A DNA stretch of 19,457 bases from an uncultured Saprospiraceae bacterium (lineage in GTDB: Bacteria > Bacteroidota > Bacteroidia > Chitinophagales > Saprospiraceae), in contig CALLAG010000135.1 in the NCBI GenBank assembly GCA_938002705.1, forward strand, positions 1 to 19,457, given 5' to 3'. This document shows positions 1 to 6,696 of this stretch, piece by piece. Numbering within the stretch: position 1 is the first letter of the stretch; each line of letters starts with the position of its first letter. Position numbers and translations under genes: made by a program. The notes beneath the pieces are model-generated. The model was not told the DNA's origin, made no database searches, and saw only the letters and a list, made by a program, of their open reading frames with translations.

Positions 1-393
1 AAGGCAGCAATCCAAAAGGTTGTAGGCCAATCATATAGTCTTATAGACAGAATTAAGATGGGCGGGATAGGGACTTCTAAGCTGCTCATGCTCGAAGCGA
101 CTGACGAGATACATAAGTTACTTACCGTCACAGGTGATACAACATACTGTCACTTAGAATGTCGCAAAGCTGGATTAGTAGTAGGATTCCAGACGACCAT
201 GAAGATATATGTGTGGCTGATACCTTATCACAAACTGACGATATATAATAACTCGGGTCAGCTCATCATCTATGGTCCTAATAATAACATTAAGGTCAAA
301 GCACCATTTAATGGAACAATAGATAAGAAGTTTATCAAAAAGATTTTAACAATTAAAGCTGAGTATTTACAAAAATTCAATTTTTATCCATGA
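1..393 (+). CDS. Conserved hypothetical protein, 5'-truncated by window edge
   Basis: The reading frame is open from base 1 to the TGA at 391-393, giving about 130 codons. An internal ATG lies at 58, but the sequence before it (KAAIQKVVGQ...) reads like continuous protein, so the true start is probably outside the window. The visible part contains a GGIGTSKLLMLEATDEIHKL segment and a beta-rich region with LVVGFQTTMKIYVWLIPYHK. I see no signal peptide, membrane segment or catalytic motif. The strand pattern suggests a small soluble beta-sheet domain of a Bacteroidota-type conserved protein that I cannot name. The stop codon overlaps the ATG of the next gene by four bases (ATGA), so the two are probably translationally coupled and in one operon. 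Confidence is high that it is a gene; the function is unknown. Confidence 0.75.
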   Translation, partial: KAAIQKVVGQSYSLIDRIKMGGIGTSKLLMLEATDEIHKLLTVTGDTTYCHLECRKAGLVVGFQTTMKIYVWLIPYHKLTIYNNSGQLIIYGPNNNIKVKAPFNGTIDKKFIKKILTIKAEYLQKFNFYP

Positions 394-1073
394 GTAAGAT
401 ATTAATAGTAGGAGGTAGTAAGGGGATAGGTAGTGCTATTCTACAGCTAGCATCACAAGATCATGAGTGTATTAATATGAGTAGAACTGCACCCAGTGTT
501 GTATCTGCTAATGTTGAGCATCTTACAGTTGATGTATTAGAAGATGAGCTTCCTGACTTAGAAGATATAAGTACCATAATCTACTGTCCAGGCTCTATTA
601 CACTCAAGCCAGTAGGCTCACTGAAGGAAAAAGATTTTCTGTCAGATTATAATATCAATGTCATAGGTGCCTTTAAGGTGATTAAGAAGTATCTATCTAT
701 TATAAAGAAACAAGAGAATCCATCGATACTACTATTCAGTACAGTCGCAGTGGGACAGGGGATGCCATTCCACAGTTCTATAGCTGCTGCTAAAGCAGGC
801 GTAGAAGCGTTGTCTAAGTCACTTGCTGCAGAACTGGCACCGACGGTTAGAGTTAATTGTATAGCGCCTTCTATTGTAGATACAAGTCTGGCGTCCGGGA
901 TATTACGATCTGATAAGAGTAGAGAAAGTGTAGCAGCTAAGCACCCTCTCAAGAAAATACTTACACCAATAGAAATTGCTGAGATGGCGTACTTCCTTAT
1001 CAGTAACAAAGCATCAGGTATGACAGGTCAAGTCATAGGTGTAGACGCAGGACTTTCAACATTAAAAATATAA
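390..1073 (+). CDS. SDR-family NAD(P)-binding protein with atypical active site
   Basis: This is a 227-residue short-chain dehydrogenase/reductase fold of normal length. The dinucleotide motif GGSKGIG is at residues 8-14. CPG at 66-68 stands where NNAG would be, the conserved structural Asn is N90, and the catalytic Ser is in LLFSTVAV (S117). The substrate-loop motif VRVNCIAPSIVDT is at 153-165 and a TGQVIGVDAG end motif is present. The usual YxxxK reads IAAAK (I131 to K135), so the catalytic tyrosine is replaced by isoleucine while Lys135 is kept. The fold call is secure, but classical Tyr-dependent oxidoreductase chemistry is doubtful and the substrate is unknown. It overlaps the upstream stop by four bases and is followed 13 bp later by a small Lacal_2735-type gene. 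From memory, such SDR genes sit near photolyase/cryptochrome genes in some Bacteroidota, but nothing in this window confirms that. Confidence 0.9.
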   Translation: MSKILIVGGSKGIGSAILQLASQDHECINMSRTAPSVVSANVEHLTVDVLEDELPDLEDISTIIYCPGSITLKPVGSLKEKDFLSDYNINVIGAFKVIKKYLSIIKKQENPSILLFSTVAVGQGMPFHSSIAAAKAGVEALSKSLAAELAPTVRVNCIAPSIVDTSLASGILRSDKSRESVAAKHPLKKILTPIEIAEMAYFLISNKASGMTGQVIGVDAGLSTLKI

Positions 1074-1086
1074 AACAACGATAGCC

Positions 1087-1254
1087 ATGTTCGGATTATT
1101 TAAGAAAAAATCAGAAGTAGAAAAACTCCAAGAGCAATACCAGAAATTGCAGAAAGAATCTTTTAACCTCTCTAAAGTAGATAGGAAAGCAGCCGATGCT
1201 AAAGCCGTAGAAGCTGACGAAATAATGAAAAAAATAGAAGCACTTACCAAATAA
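1087..1254 (+). CDS. Lacal_2735-type small protein (55 aa)
   Basis: This short ORF begins MFGLFKKKSEVEKLQEQYQK and ends KKIEALTK. The MFGLFKKK(S/T)EVEKLQ opening followed by a charged helical body matches, from memory, the Bacteroidota small-protein family called Lacal_2735. The whole chain is predicted to be amphipathic helix or coiled coil, with a basic hydrophobic N-terminus and no transmembrane segment. No biochemical role is known to me. It starts 13 bp after the SDR stop on the same strand and is likely the last gene of that operon. The antisense open frame across the same bases has no recognisable content. Confidence 0.85.
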   Translation: MFGLFKKKSEVEKLQEQYQKLQKESFNLSKVDRKAADAKAVEADEIMKKIEALTK

Positions 1255-1260
1255 GCTAAT

Positions 1261-1289
1261 TGTCACAGCGTGACATATCGCTACAGCGA
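1261..1289. repeat. Two adjacent short inverted repeats after the SDR operon
   Basis: TGTCAC-AGC-GTGACA (1261-1275) is followed at once by TCGCT-AC-AGCGA (1278-1289). Both are perfect short dyads and share the sequence ACAGCG. No T-tract follows, so a classical intrinsic terminator is unlikely. They could be an operator for the DoxX-like gene or mRNA 3'-end hairpins. The evidence is symmetry only. Confidence 0.35.
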
Positions 1290-1309
1290 GCTAAAACTAT
1301 TTGGTGATC

Positions 1310-1357
1310 TTTTATTATTTTATACTTGATGTCTTATCATTGTATAAAATAATAAAA
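1310..1357. promoter_or_regulatory. 16-bp perfect inverted repeat abutting the DoxX-like start codon
   Basis: Bases 1310-1325 are exactly complementary to 1342-1357, with a 16-nt spacer. The right arm ends two bases before the ATG at 1360. Both arms are almost entirely A/T. In RNA this would form a hairpin directly upstream of the start codon that could limit ribosome access; in DNA it could be a palindromic binding site. The pairing is read directly from the sequence, and the regulatory role is inferred. Confidence 0.45.
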
Positions 1358-1359
1358 TT

Positions 1360-1731
1360 ATGAATGTTAAGAAGATCGCTTACTGGCTTGTAACTATCTT
1401 AATGTGCTGTCTCTTTCTATACTCAGCACAGATGTATTTCTTCAATACAGAAATGGTCAAAGGCTTTTTTGAGATGCTTAATTTTCCGACATGGGTTGTG
1501 ATACCATTAGCTATTCTTAAGGTAGCTGGAGTCATCGTTGTACTTACTGACTTTAATAGTGTATTGAGAGAGTGGGCTTATGCGGGCTTCTTCTATGATG
1601 TGGTATTAGCTACCGGTGCTCACTATCATGCTGGGGATGGCCTTGTAGGATTATCATTCTATGGGATATTTCTTGTTTTGGGGTCGAGGCTTTTACTTAC
1701 TTTCAGAAATGCTAAGAAGGAGACTGCTTAG
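1360..1731 (+). CDS. DoxX-like integral membrane protein
   Basis: This is a 123-residue protein with about four hydrophobic segments, near residues 5-27, 44-63, 72-88 and 93-115. It has the arrangement typical of DoxX-like small membrane proteins. Supporting motifs are PLAILKVAGVIVVL in helix 2, the REWAYAGFFYDVVLATGAHY region, and the His pair H88/H90 followed by a loop and a last helix. The length is usual for the DoxX_2-like group. Members are often tied to redox or quinone-linked processes, but the role of this one is unknown. It is preceded by a perfect 16-bp inverted repeat and converges on the glycosyltransferase gene on the other strand. I see no clear terminator in the 73-bp gap between them. 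Confidence 0.8.
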   Translation: MNVKKIAYWLVTILMCCLFLYSAQMYFFNTEMVKGFFEMLNFPTWVVIPLAILKVAGVIVVLTDFNSVLREWAYAGFFYDVVLATGAHYHAGDGLVGLSFYGIFLVLGSRLLLTFRNAKKETA

Positions 1732-1804
1732 GAATTTTTTCTTACCGTCTTTTGAATTCATATCTAATATTTGCATCAGAAATTATGGACTAGCTGAATC
1801 CAAG

Positions 1805-2785
1805 CTAACAAAAGTAGAACACTTCTTTATCCTCTATCATATTTAAGTAAGAATCTATCTCATCTACAGCTTCTCTCTGAGCTACAGCGATGATGACTTG
1901 TGCAGAATTAATTGTGGTTACAGAGTCAGGCCCATGTAGGATAGTGTCATATATTGTAATACCTATCTTTTTTTCATTATTACATATCCAATGGACTTGT
2001 ACTCCTTTTTCTCTTAATTGCTTGACAATCTTTTTGCCTTTCTTACCAGCTCCCCATACGACTAACTGCTTAGTTGTATCCAAGTCACTATGTAAGAAGT
2101 GATGCACTTTAAGATCGATAAACTGGTTGTCCATATAATGTGGATCATTACGAGAAGCCCTCTCAGTATGGTCTCTCCACAAGTGTACTATCTGTGGCAC
2201 GGCACATATTTTCATACCATAATCTCTCATACGGAATGCCAGGTCATAGTCTTCTGGATAGATGTCTGATCCAAATGCACCACAGGACATTAGGTCGGCA
2301 CGCCGTATCATCCAGCAAGGGGATGGGACGACACATTCCTTGTATATCTCTGAGAAGTTGTTCTCAGCAAGAGTCATCTCATTGAGCCAGTTGGCATATT
2401 TGATATAGCCCTGACCTAAGTCAGAGTTAGATATATATTTTACTAATCCTACTGCGAGATCTTTTTCTCCTTTAATGGCTCCTCTCATCAACTCTAACTT
2501 ATCAGTTGTCATCACATCATCAGAATCCATTCTGGTGATATAGTCCCCTTTGCTTTTGCCTAACGCTAATCTTAGTGCACTGATTATTCCTCTATCATCA
2601 TTCTTCATAGAGTGTATCTGAGAATGGCGGGCTGAGTATTTTTGTAATATGCTATAAGAATCATCATCAGAGTGATCATCTATAGCTATTAATTCCCACT
2701 GCTTATAGCTTTGAGCTATTATAGAGTCTAAGCATTCGTGGAGATATGCAGAAGTATTTTTGACGGGCATTAATATGCTGATCAT
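1805..2785 (-). CDS. Family 2 glycosyltransferase with C-terminal Rossmann-like domain
   Basis: The 326-residue protein begins ISILMPVKNTSAYLHECLDS, the classic GT2 (GT-A fold) nucleotide-sugar opening. IAIDDHSDD is at residues 33-41, the metal-binding DxD (MDSDD) at 86-90, the acceptor-side PEDYDLAFRM at 177-186, and a HLWRDHTERAS motif near 201-211. The GT domain ends near 225. A second module, about 238-326, starts LVVWGAGKKGKKIVKQL. This is a glycine-rich beta-alpha-beta like nucleotide-binding or sugar-nucleotide-modifying folds, a tail seen on some GT2 enzymes. There is no transmembrane segment, so it is probably a cytoplasmic enzyme building surface polysaccharide or a glycolipid. Donor and acceptor cannot be told. 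It is a single gene on this strand, divergent from the gene at 3294. Confidence 0.9.
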   Translation of the reverse strand: MISILMPVKNTSAYLHECLDSIIAQSYKQWELIAIDDHSDDDSYSILQKYSARHSQIHSMKNDDRGIISALRLALGKSKGDYITRMDSDDVMTTDKLELMRGAIKGEKDLAVGLVKYISNSDLGQGYIKYANWLNEMTLAENNFSEIYKECVVPSPCWMIRRADLMSCGAFGSDIYPEDYDLAFRMRDYGMKICAVPQIVHLWRDHTERASRNDPHYMDNQFIDLKVHHFLHSDLDTTKQLVVWGAGKKGKKIVKQLREKGVQVHWICNNEKKIGITIYDTILHGPDSVTTINSAQVIIAVAQREAVDEIDSYLNMIEDKEVFYFC

Positions 2786-3024
2786 AGATGTTTTTGCTTT
2801 TATACAACAAGGTACTTTTTTTCAGGAGAACAAGTTTCTATAGATATGTATAGCCATCATCCATTAATTAAAAACTGTTTTCATATTTATAAGAACCCTG
2901 TATTTATTTAGTATTGATGAATACTTTGTTGACTTCTCATAGTTACATAATTATAGATAATAATTGATGCTGGTGATAAGATTCTCTTTTATGTCTTATT
3001 AATTAGGCTCTTGTCACTATAATA
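2786..3024. other. Intergenic stretch upstream of the glycosyltransferase
   Basis: This AT-rich region holds only very short ORFs (16-21 codons) without clear start signals. It should contain the promoter of the minus-strand glycosyltransferase, and possibly one for a plus-strand unit ending at 3210. I found no convincing TTG/TAnnTTTG pair, RNA gene or repeat here. Confidence 0.4.
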
Positions 3025-3159
3025 ATGACAAATAGTGGTCAGAAAATCGCTACTATTTGTAATGTCGCGATGCTTTGTATAGGATCGTATATCGTTTGTC
3101 ATACTGCATCTCTTGTACAGGGGGCTACTATCCCGCATATTTGTATTAGAATTATATAA
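3025..3159 (+). other. Candidate 44-codon small ORF or small RNA before an orphan terminator
   Basis: An ATG at 3025 opens a 44-codon frame ending at TAA 3157-3159, eleven to seventeen bases before a strong terminator hairpin. The predicted peptide begins MTNSGQKIATICNVAMLCIG and has a hydrophobic stretch about residues 8-25 with Cys at 12, 18 and 25, plus C40. It could be a membrane small protein. The same bases include an 11-bp stem with one G-U pair (3028-3038 with 3050-3060, loop 11 nt), so a structured non-coding RNA is equally possible. No Shine-Dalgarno or family match is apparent. The case rests on the otherwise unexplained terminator. Confidence 0.3.
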
Positions 3160-3175
3160 AGGGTGTTAATAAAGA

Positions 3176-3210
3176 AAAAGCTTGCAAAACGTTGTAAGCT
3201 TTTCTTTTTT
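3176..3210 (+). terminator. Strong intrinsic terminator between divergent genes
   Basis: Bases 3176-3187 pair with 3192-3203 (12 bp, one G-U) around the loop AACG, followed by a T-rich run to 3210. The neighbouring genes diverge (glycosyltransferase leftward from 2785, coiled-coil protein rightward from 3294), so neither needs a terminator here. The A-rich left flank would also give a poorer U-tract on the minus strand. Confidence 0.75.
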
Positions 3211-3293
3211 GTAAGAAGTATAGTAATCATCAGTTACATTTTATATATCTTGATATCGTAATACTTTTTTCTTTTATAATTAAAGTAGGCCTT

Positions 3294-3905
3294 ATGAATA
3301 TATGCTTGTATTGTTTAGCTATGGTTGTCATCTCTACATTAGTGGGTGCATTGTTAAGCTATCTGTTTTTTAGAAGTGTATCGCGAAAACTCAATGATGA
3401 GCTTGAGCTTATAAAAAGAGAGTCAGAACTCTCAAGTAATAACCACGCCAGAATTACTGATGAATACAATAAATATAAGGCCAAAGCGACTCAACGTATA
3501 GAAGATGGAGAAGCCGAAATAAACAAACTAAATAAACTAAACCTGGCACTGTCTCGTGATAAGAAACCAGGCCTTACCCAGTCAGAATTAGATCATAAAT
3601 ATCTTAAGTGGAAAAAAAGATCAGAAAGCCTATCCAGTGAGCTCGAGTACTTAAGAGCAAAGGTTGATTTTAAGAAAGACGACTCCACTGATACAATCAG
3701 TAGTGAACAGTTAGCAGATCTCAAAGCTCAACATGCTAAAGCGCTTAAGAAAATCCGAGAGCAAGATATACAGCTTATGGAACTTAAGTCTAAGGCAAAC
3801 TCATCTAAAAGTAAGAAAAAAGGCACTGGAAAAAAGAAGAAGAAAATCAAAAAACTTCAAGAGGAACTTTCAGCACTTAAGAGTAAACTCAAAAAGAAAA
3901 AATAA
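3294..3905 (+). CDS. Membrane-anchored lysine-rich coiled-coil protein
   Basis: This 203-residue protein has one N-terminal hydrophobic segment (about residues 5-26, CLYCLAMVVISTLVGALLSY), then a long charged helical region with heptad-like spacing (roughly 30-85, 100-125, 137-200). The C-terminal part, from about 168, is extremely lysine-rich (KSKKKGTGKKKKKIKK, then LKKKK at the end). No enzyme motif is visible. The layout suggests a single-pass inner-membrane protein with a long coiled-coil tail. The poly-lysine end could bind acidic lipid, nucleic acid or another acidic partner, but this is inference. It may be monocistronic: the next gene begins about 200 bp downstream and no clear terminator lies between. 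I do not recognise the family. Alternative frames in the Lys-rich 3' part are shadows. Confidence 0.75.
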   Translation: MNICLYCLAMVVISTLVGALLSYLFFRSVSRKLNDELELIKRESELSSNNHARITDEYNKYKAKATQRIEDGEAEINKLNKLNLALSRDKKPGLTQSELDHKYLKWKKRSESLSSELEYLRAKVDFKKDDSTDTISSEQLADLKAQHAKALKKIREQDIQLMELKSKANSSKSKKKGTGKKKKKIKKLQEELSALKSKLKKKK

Positions 3906-4000
3906 CTTTTCGTCGAGAAATAAAATCATAACTTTTATACTCATCTTAGCTGAACCTTCATAGCTTATTATGCATTAATTATTATAAGATCGTTATGTTG

Positions 4001-4020
4001 ATCTACAAGTAATTGTAGAT
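4001..4020. repeat. 8-bp inverted repeat upstream of the small secreted protein
   Basis: ATCTACAA (4001-4008) and TTGTAGAT (4013-4020) flank GTAA. No T-tract follows. It is a possible operator or weak RNA hairpin in the leader of the gene at 4102. A second AT-rich inverted repeat (4077-4084 with 4092-4099, TAATTATT and AATAATTA) lies just before that gene's ATG. Confidence 0.3.
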
Positions 4021-4101
4021 TATACATCGCAACGTTTTCTTATATACAGGTATAATAGATAGTAGAACACATTACTTAATTATTCTAAAAAAATAATTAC
4101 T

Positions 4102-4461
4102 ATGAAGAACTATTCATTAATGATCCTGCTATGGATCGCCTCCACAACATTTGCCATATCTAATGGTGATAATCCTAATACTAATAGCTCGGAGACACCA
4201 GTAGTCCTCAGCTCAAAGAAAGTCAAACCTACTGATGATGTACGCTTTGAGGCAATAGCTGGAAGTACCTCTATTCTTATTACTAATGCAGTACCTATCA
4301 AAGAAATGAGAGTCTATGATAACCATGGTAGACTTATAGACACGTATAAGTATCTCAGTGAAGAATACAGTTATGATACGTCAGCATTGCCCATAGGTAA
4401 GTATGCATTCAACATACAAGTCGCTGATCATGTGGTCACATATATCTTCGAGAAGAAGTAA
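4102..4461 (+). CDS. Small secreted protein with T9SS-tail-like beta domain
   Basis: The 119-residue protein has an N-terminal signal peptide (MKNYSLMILLWIASTTFA, cleavage likely near residue 18) and a short polar linker rich in Asn, Ser and Thr. The rest, about residues 46-119, is a small beta domain: VRFEAIAGSTSILITN, MRVYDNHGRLIDT, then LPIGKYAFNIQVAD. The sequence pattern (a 'VYD..GRLI' strand, then 'S.LPIGKY.F.I', then a short basic end) resembles the Ig-like fold of DUF3244 proteins or T9SS type A sorting tails, but no cargo domain is attached. It probably sits in the periplasm or outside the cell. The role is unknown. It is followed by a strong terminator at 4514-4543, so it is a short or single-gene unit. 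Confidence 0.75.
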   Translation: MKNYSLMILLWIASTTFAISNGDNPNTNSSETPVVLSSKKVKPTDDVRFEAIAGSTSILITNAVPIKEMRVYDNHGRLIDTYKYLSEEYSYDTSALPIGKYAFNIQVADHVVTYIFEKK

Positions 4462-4513
4462 AAGTCATAGGAACATGTCCTGGATTAACTGATTTTTAAA
4501 ATTTTCTTACCTG

Positions 4514-4543
4514 AAGCCAAACTCTATGAGTTTGGCTTTTTTT
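4514..4543 (+). terminator. Intrinsic terminator after the small secreted protein
   Basis: AAGCCAAACTC (4514-4524) pairs perfectly with GAGTTTGGCTT (4528-4538) around a three-base loop, followed by a T-tract to 4543. It begins 52 bp after the stop at 4461. Confidence 0.9.
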
Positions 4544-4677
4544 ATTACTCATATTGGTCCTAACAAGATTATTAGCTTAGTTATTTTCTCTTTTGCGATT
4601 TCTTATAATGTGATAGTGTGTCTGATGGAGTATTTCGATTATTTTCACATCATTTACTAATCATATAGATAAGAGCA

Positions 4678-6558
4678 TTGCGAAAAATTATATTCATCAC
4701 AGGAGTCTCTGGTTGCGGTAAGACGACCATCGGACAATTATTGTCTGAGCATATCGGCATACCATTCATAGATGCTGATGATTATCATAGTGCTGAAAGT
4801 ATACAGAAGATGAAAGCAGGAGTGCCACTTACAGATTCTGACAGAACTCCATGGTTAGATGCATTAAACGAGAAAGCGATCAACTCTGATCAACTTATAA
4901 TTGCCTGCTCAGCTCTCAAAGAAAGCTATAGGGCAGCGTTGTCAGAAAGTCTGTCAGAGGATGAGTATTACTACATACACCTAGAGGGGTCGTTTGATTT
5001 GATATTAGGTAGGATGCGGAATAGGAGTGATCACTTCATGCCACCCAGTATGTTGCAGTCACAGTTTGATACTTATGAAGTACCTTCGCAAGGTCATGTA
5101 ATAAGTATAGATCAATCAGCACAATTAATAGTTAATAAAATAAAAGATATAGTGGAGAATAAGTCAGAATTTGGAATTATCGGTTTAGGAGTTATGGGTA
5201 CCAGCCTTGCCAGAAATATTGCAAGTAAGGGGTATCGACTATCTATCTATAATCGACATGTGGATGGTCAGGAAGAAGGTGTCGCAATAGCTAAAAAAGC
5301 AAAATATAAAGAGCTGTCACCATCCAATGCATTTGATAACTTAGAGAAATTTGTACAATCTCTCGCTGTACCCAGAAGTATCATGATCATGGTCAATGCT
5401 GGCGACCCGGTAGATGCTGTTATAGAAGAATTAGTCCCAATCTTACAAGATGGAGATTTAATTATCGATGGGGGTAATTCTCATTATGCAGACACTCAGA
5501 GAAGGTTTGAGGATCTACAGAAGAAAGCTATTCATTATATAGGATGTGGAGTCTCAGGAGGAGAGCAAGGCGCCTTATTGGGACCTTCTATTATGCCAGG
5601 TGGGGAGGCTGCCGCTTATGCTAATGTCCAGAAGATACTAGAAGACATAGCTGCTGATTCTCCTTCAGGAGGAAAGTGTTGTGATCTCATAGGGGTAGGA
5701 GGCGCAGGGCATTTTGTAAAGATGGTACACAATGGTATCGAGTATGGAGAGATGCAGCTTATCGCTGAAGTCTATTCCGTACTTAGGTATAGTATGGGAT
5801 ATAGTACGGATCTTATTGCGAGTACTTTTAAGCAGTGGAGTGCTGAGGGCTGCAGTAGTTACTTGTTAGAGATTACTATTAATATTCTTGTAGAAAAGGA
5901 TGATAAGGATGAATTGATTCTTGATCAGATTCTTGACCAAGCGGGCAACAAGGGGACAGGGTCATGGACGACTATCGCAGCTGCACAGTTAGGAGTACCT
6001 ATACCTACACTGACGGCGGCACTATACGCAAGATATCAGTCCTCATATAAAAATGAACGGGTAGAAAATTCTAAACGCTTTACTAATAATGTAGTGAAGA
6101 CCAATCTTGATTTAGAGGCCCTTAGAAATTTATATCAACACAGTAGAATCATAAATCATCAGCAGGGCATAAGTCTGATTAAAGCCGCTTCAGAAAAATT
6201 TAAATGGGATATCAACATCAAAAATTTGCTACACGTCTGGTCAGCAGGTTGTATTATACGCTCTGAATTATTGAAGCGGATAAGTGATGGTTCGGAGCTA
6301 AGTGACTTTATACATCATGATTATTTTGTTGACTTTTTCAATAGTAATATTGCAAGTATCATTTCTTGTAAGTCAATGCTTACAAGCTCAGGGTTACCTA
6401 CACCCTGTCTGTCGGCCAGCTTAGATTATTATAAGACTTTGATCCAGAATGAGACCAATGCTAATATGATTCAGGCACAGCGAGATTATTTTGGAGCTCA
6501 TACTTATAAGCTCAAAGATAATCCAGATGGTCCATCAGTACACCACGATTGGGAGTAG
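4678..6558 (+). CDS. Fused gluconokinase / 6-phosphogluconate dehydrogenase
   Basis: This 626-residue protein carries two complete enzymes. Residues 1-160 are a GntK-type gluconokinase, with P-loop GVSGCGKTT at 9-17, DADDYHS at 32-38, and a segment TDSDRTPWL at 52-60. Residues about 164-626 are NADP-type decarboxylating 6-phosphogluconate dehydrogenase, with the Rossmann motif GLGVMG at 169-174, NR at 192-193 that favours NADP, GGNSHY at 265-270, and SGGEQGALLGPSIMPGG at 293-309. The catalytic Lys348 and Glu355 lie in KMVHNGIEYG, and NKGTGSW is at 424-430. The C-terminal FGAHTY and HHDWE are present, so the second half is full length. Together they would phosphorylate gluconate and oxidise 6-phosphogluconate to ribulose 5-phosphate, CO2 and NADPH in the cytoplasm. 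The start is TTG; no ATG lies nearby in frame before the P-loop. No zwf or pgl lies in the window. I leave the symbol blank because the protein is both gntK- and gnd-like. Confidence 0.95.
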   Translation: MRKIIFITGVSGCGKTTIGQLLSEHIGIPFIDADDYHSAESIQKMKAGVPLTDSDRTPWLDALNEKAINSDQLIIACSALKESYRAALSESLSEDEYYYIHLEGSFDLILGRMRNRSDHFMPPSMLQSQFDTYEVPSQGHVISIDQSAQLIVNKIKDIVENKSEFGIIGLGVMGTSLARNIASKGYRLSIYNRHVDGQEEGVAIAKKAKYKELSPSNAFDNLEKFVQSLAVPRSIMIMVNAGDPVDAVIEELVPILQDGDLIIDGGNSHYADTQRRFEDLQKKAIHYIGCGVSGGEQGALLGPSIMPGGEAAAYANVQKILEDIAADSPSGGKCCDLIGVGGAGHFVKMVHNGIEYGEMQLIAEVYSVLRYSMGYSTDLIASTFKQWSAEGCSSYLLEITINILVEKDDKDELILDQILDQAGNKGTGSWTTIAAAQLGVPIPTLTAALYARYQSSYKNERVENSKRFTNNVVKTNLDLEALRNLYQHSRIINHQQGISLIKAASEKFKWDINIKNLLHVWSAGCIIRSELLKRISDGSELSDFIHHDYFVDFFNSNIASIISCKSMLTSSGLPTPCLSASLDYYKTLIQNETNANMIQAQRDYFGAHTYKLKDNPDGPSVHHDWE

Positions 6559-6588
6559 TTGTATATCTGTATATATTCTTGTCTGTAA

Positions 6589-6610
6589 GTATATGGTATA
6601 CCTTTTTTTT
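6589..6610 (+). terminator. Weak possible terminator after the fused kinase-dehydrogenase
   Basis: GTATA-TGG-TATAC (6589-6601) forms a five-base-pair stem followed by CT and a run of eight T. The stem is short and AT-rich, so this is a tentative call. Confidence 0.35.
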
Positions 6611-6696
6611 CAGGACTTTATTTTTTATAAACTGAACAAGGAAGGACAATTATATGTTCTGGTGCAGATAGTAGTATAGCATGACAATAATATCAT

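Noticed and set aside
1062..1250. Minus-strand 62-codon frame opposite the Lacal_2735-type gene
   Set aside because: The plus strand encodes a recognisable small protein over the same bases, and the antisense peptide has no motif.
3000..3210. 6S RNA, tmRNA or tRNA in the divergent gap
   Set aside because: No T-loop sequence, no acceptor stem and no long bulged hairpin that I could draw; only a short stem and a terminator were found.
3733..3963. 76-codon frame in the Lys-rich end of the coiled-coil gene
   Set aside because: It overlaps a clear coding frame, and its basic, low-complexity content is a frame shadow of lysine codons.
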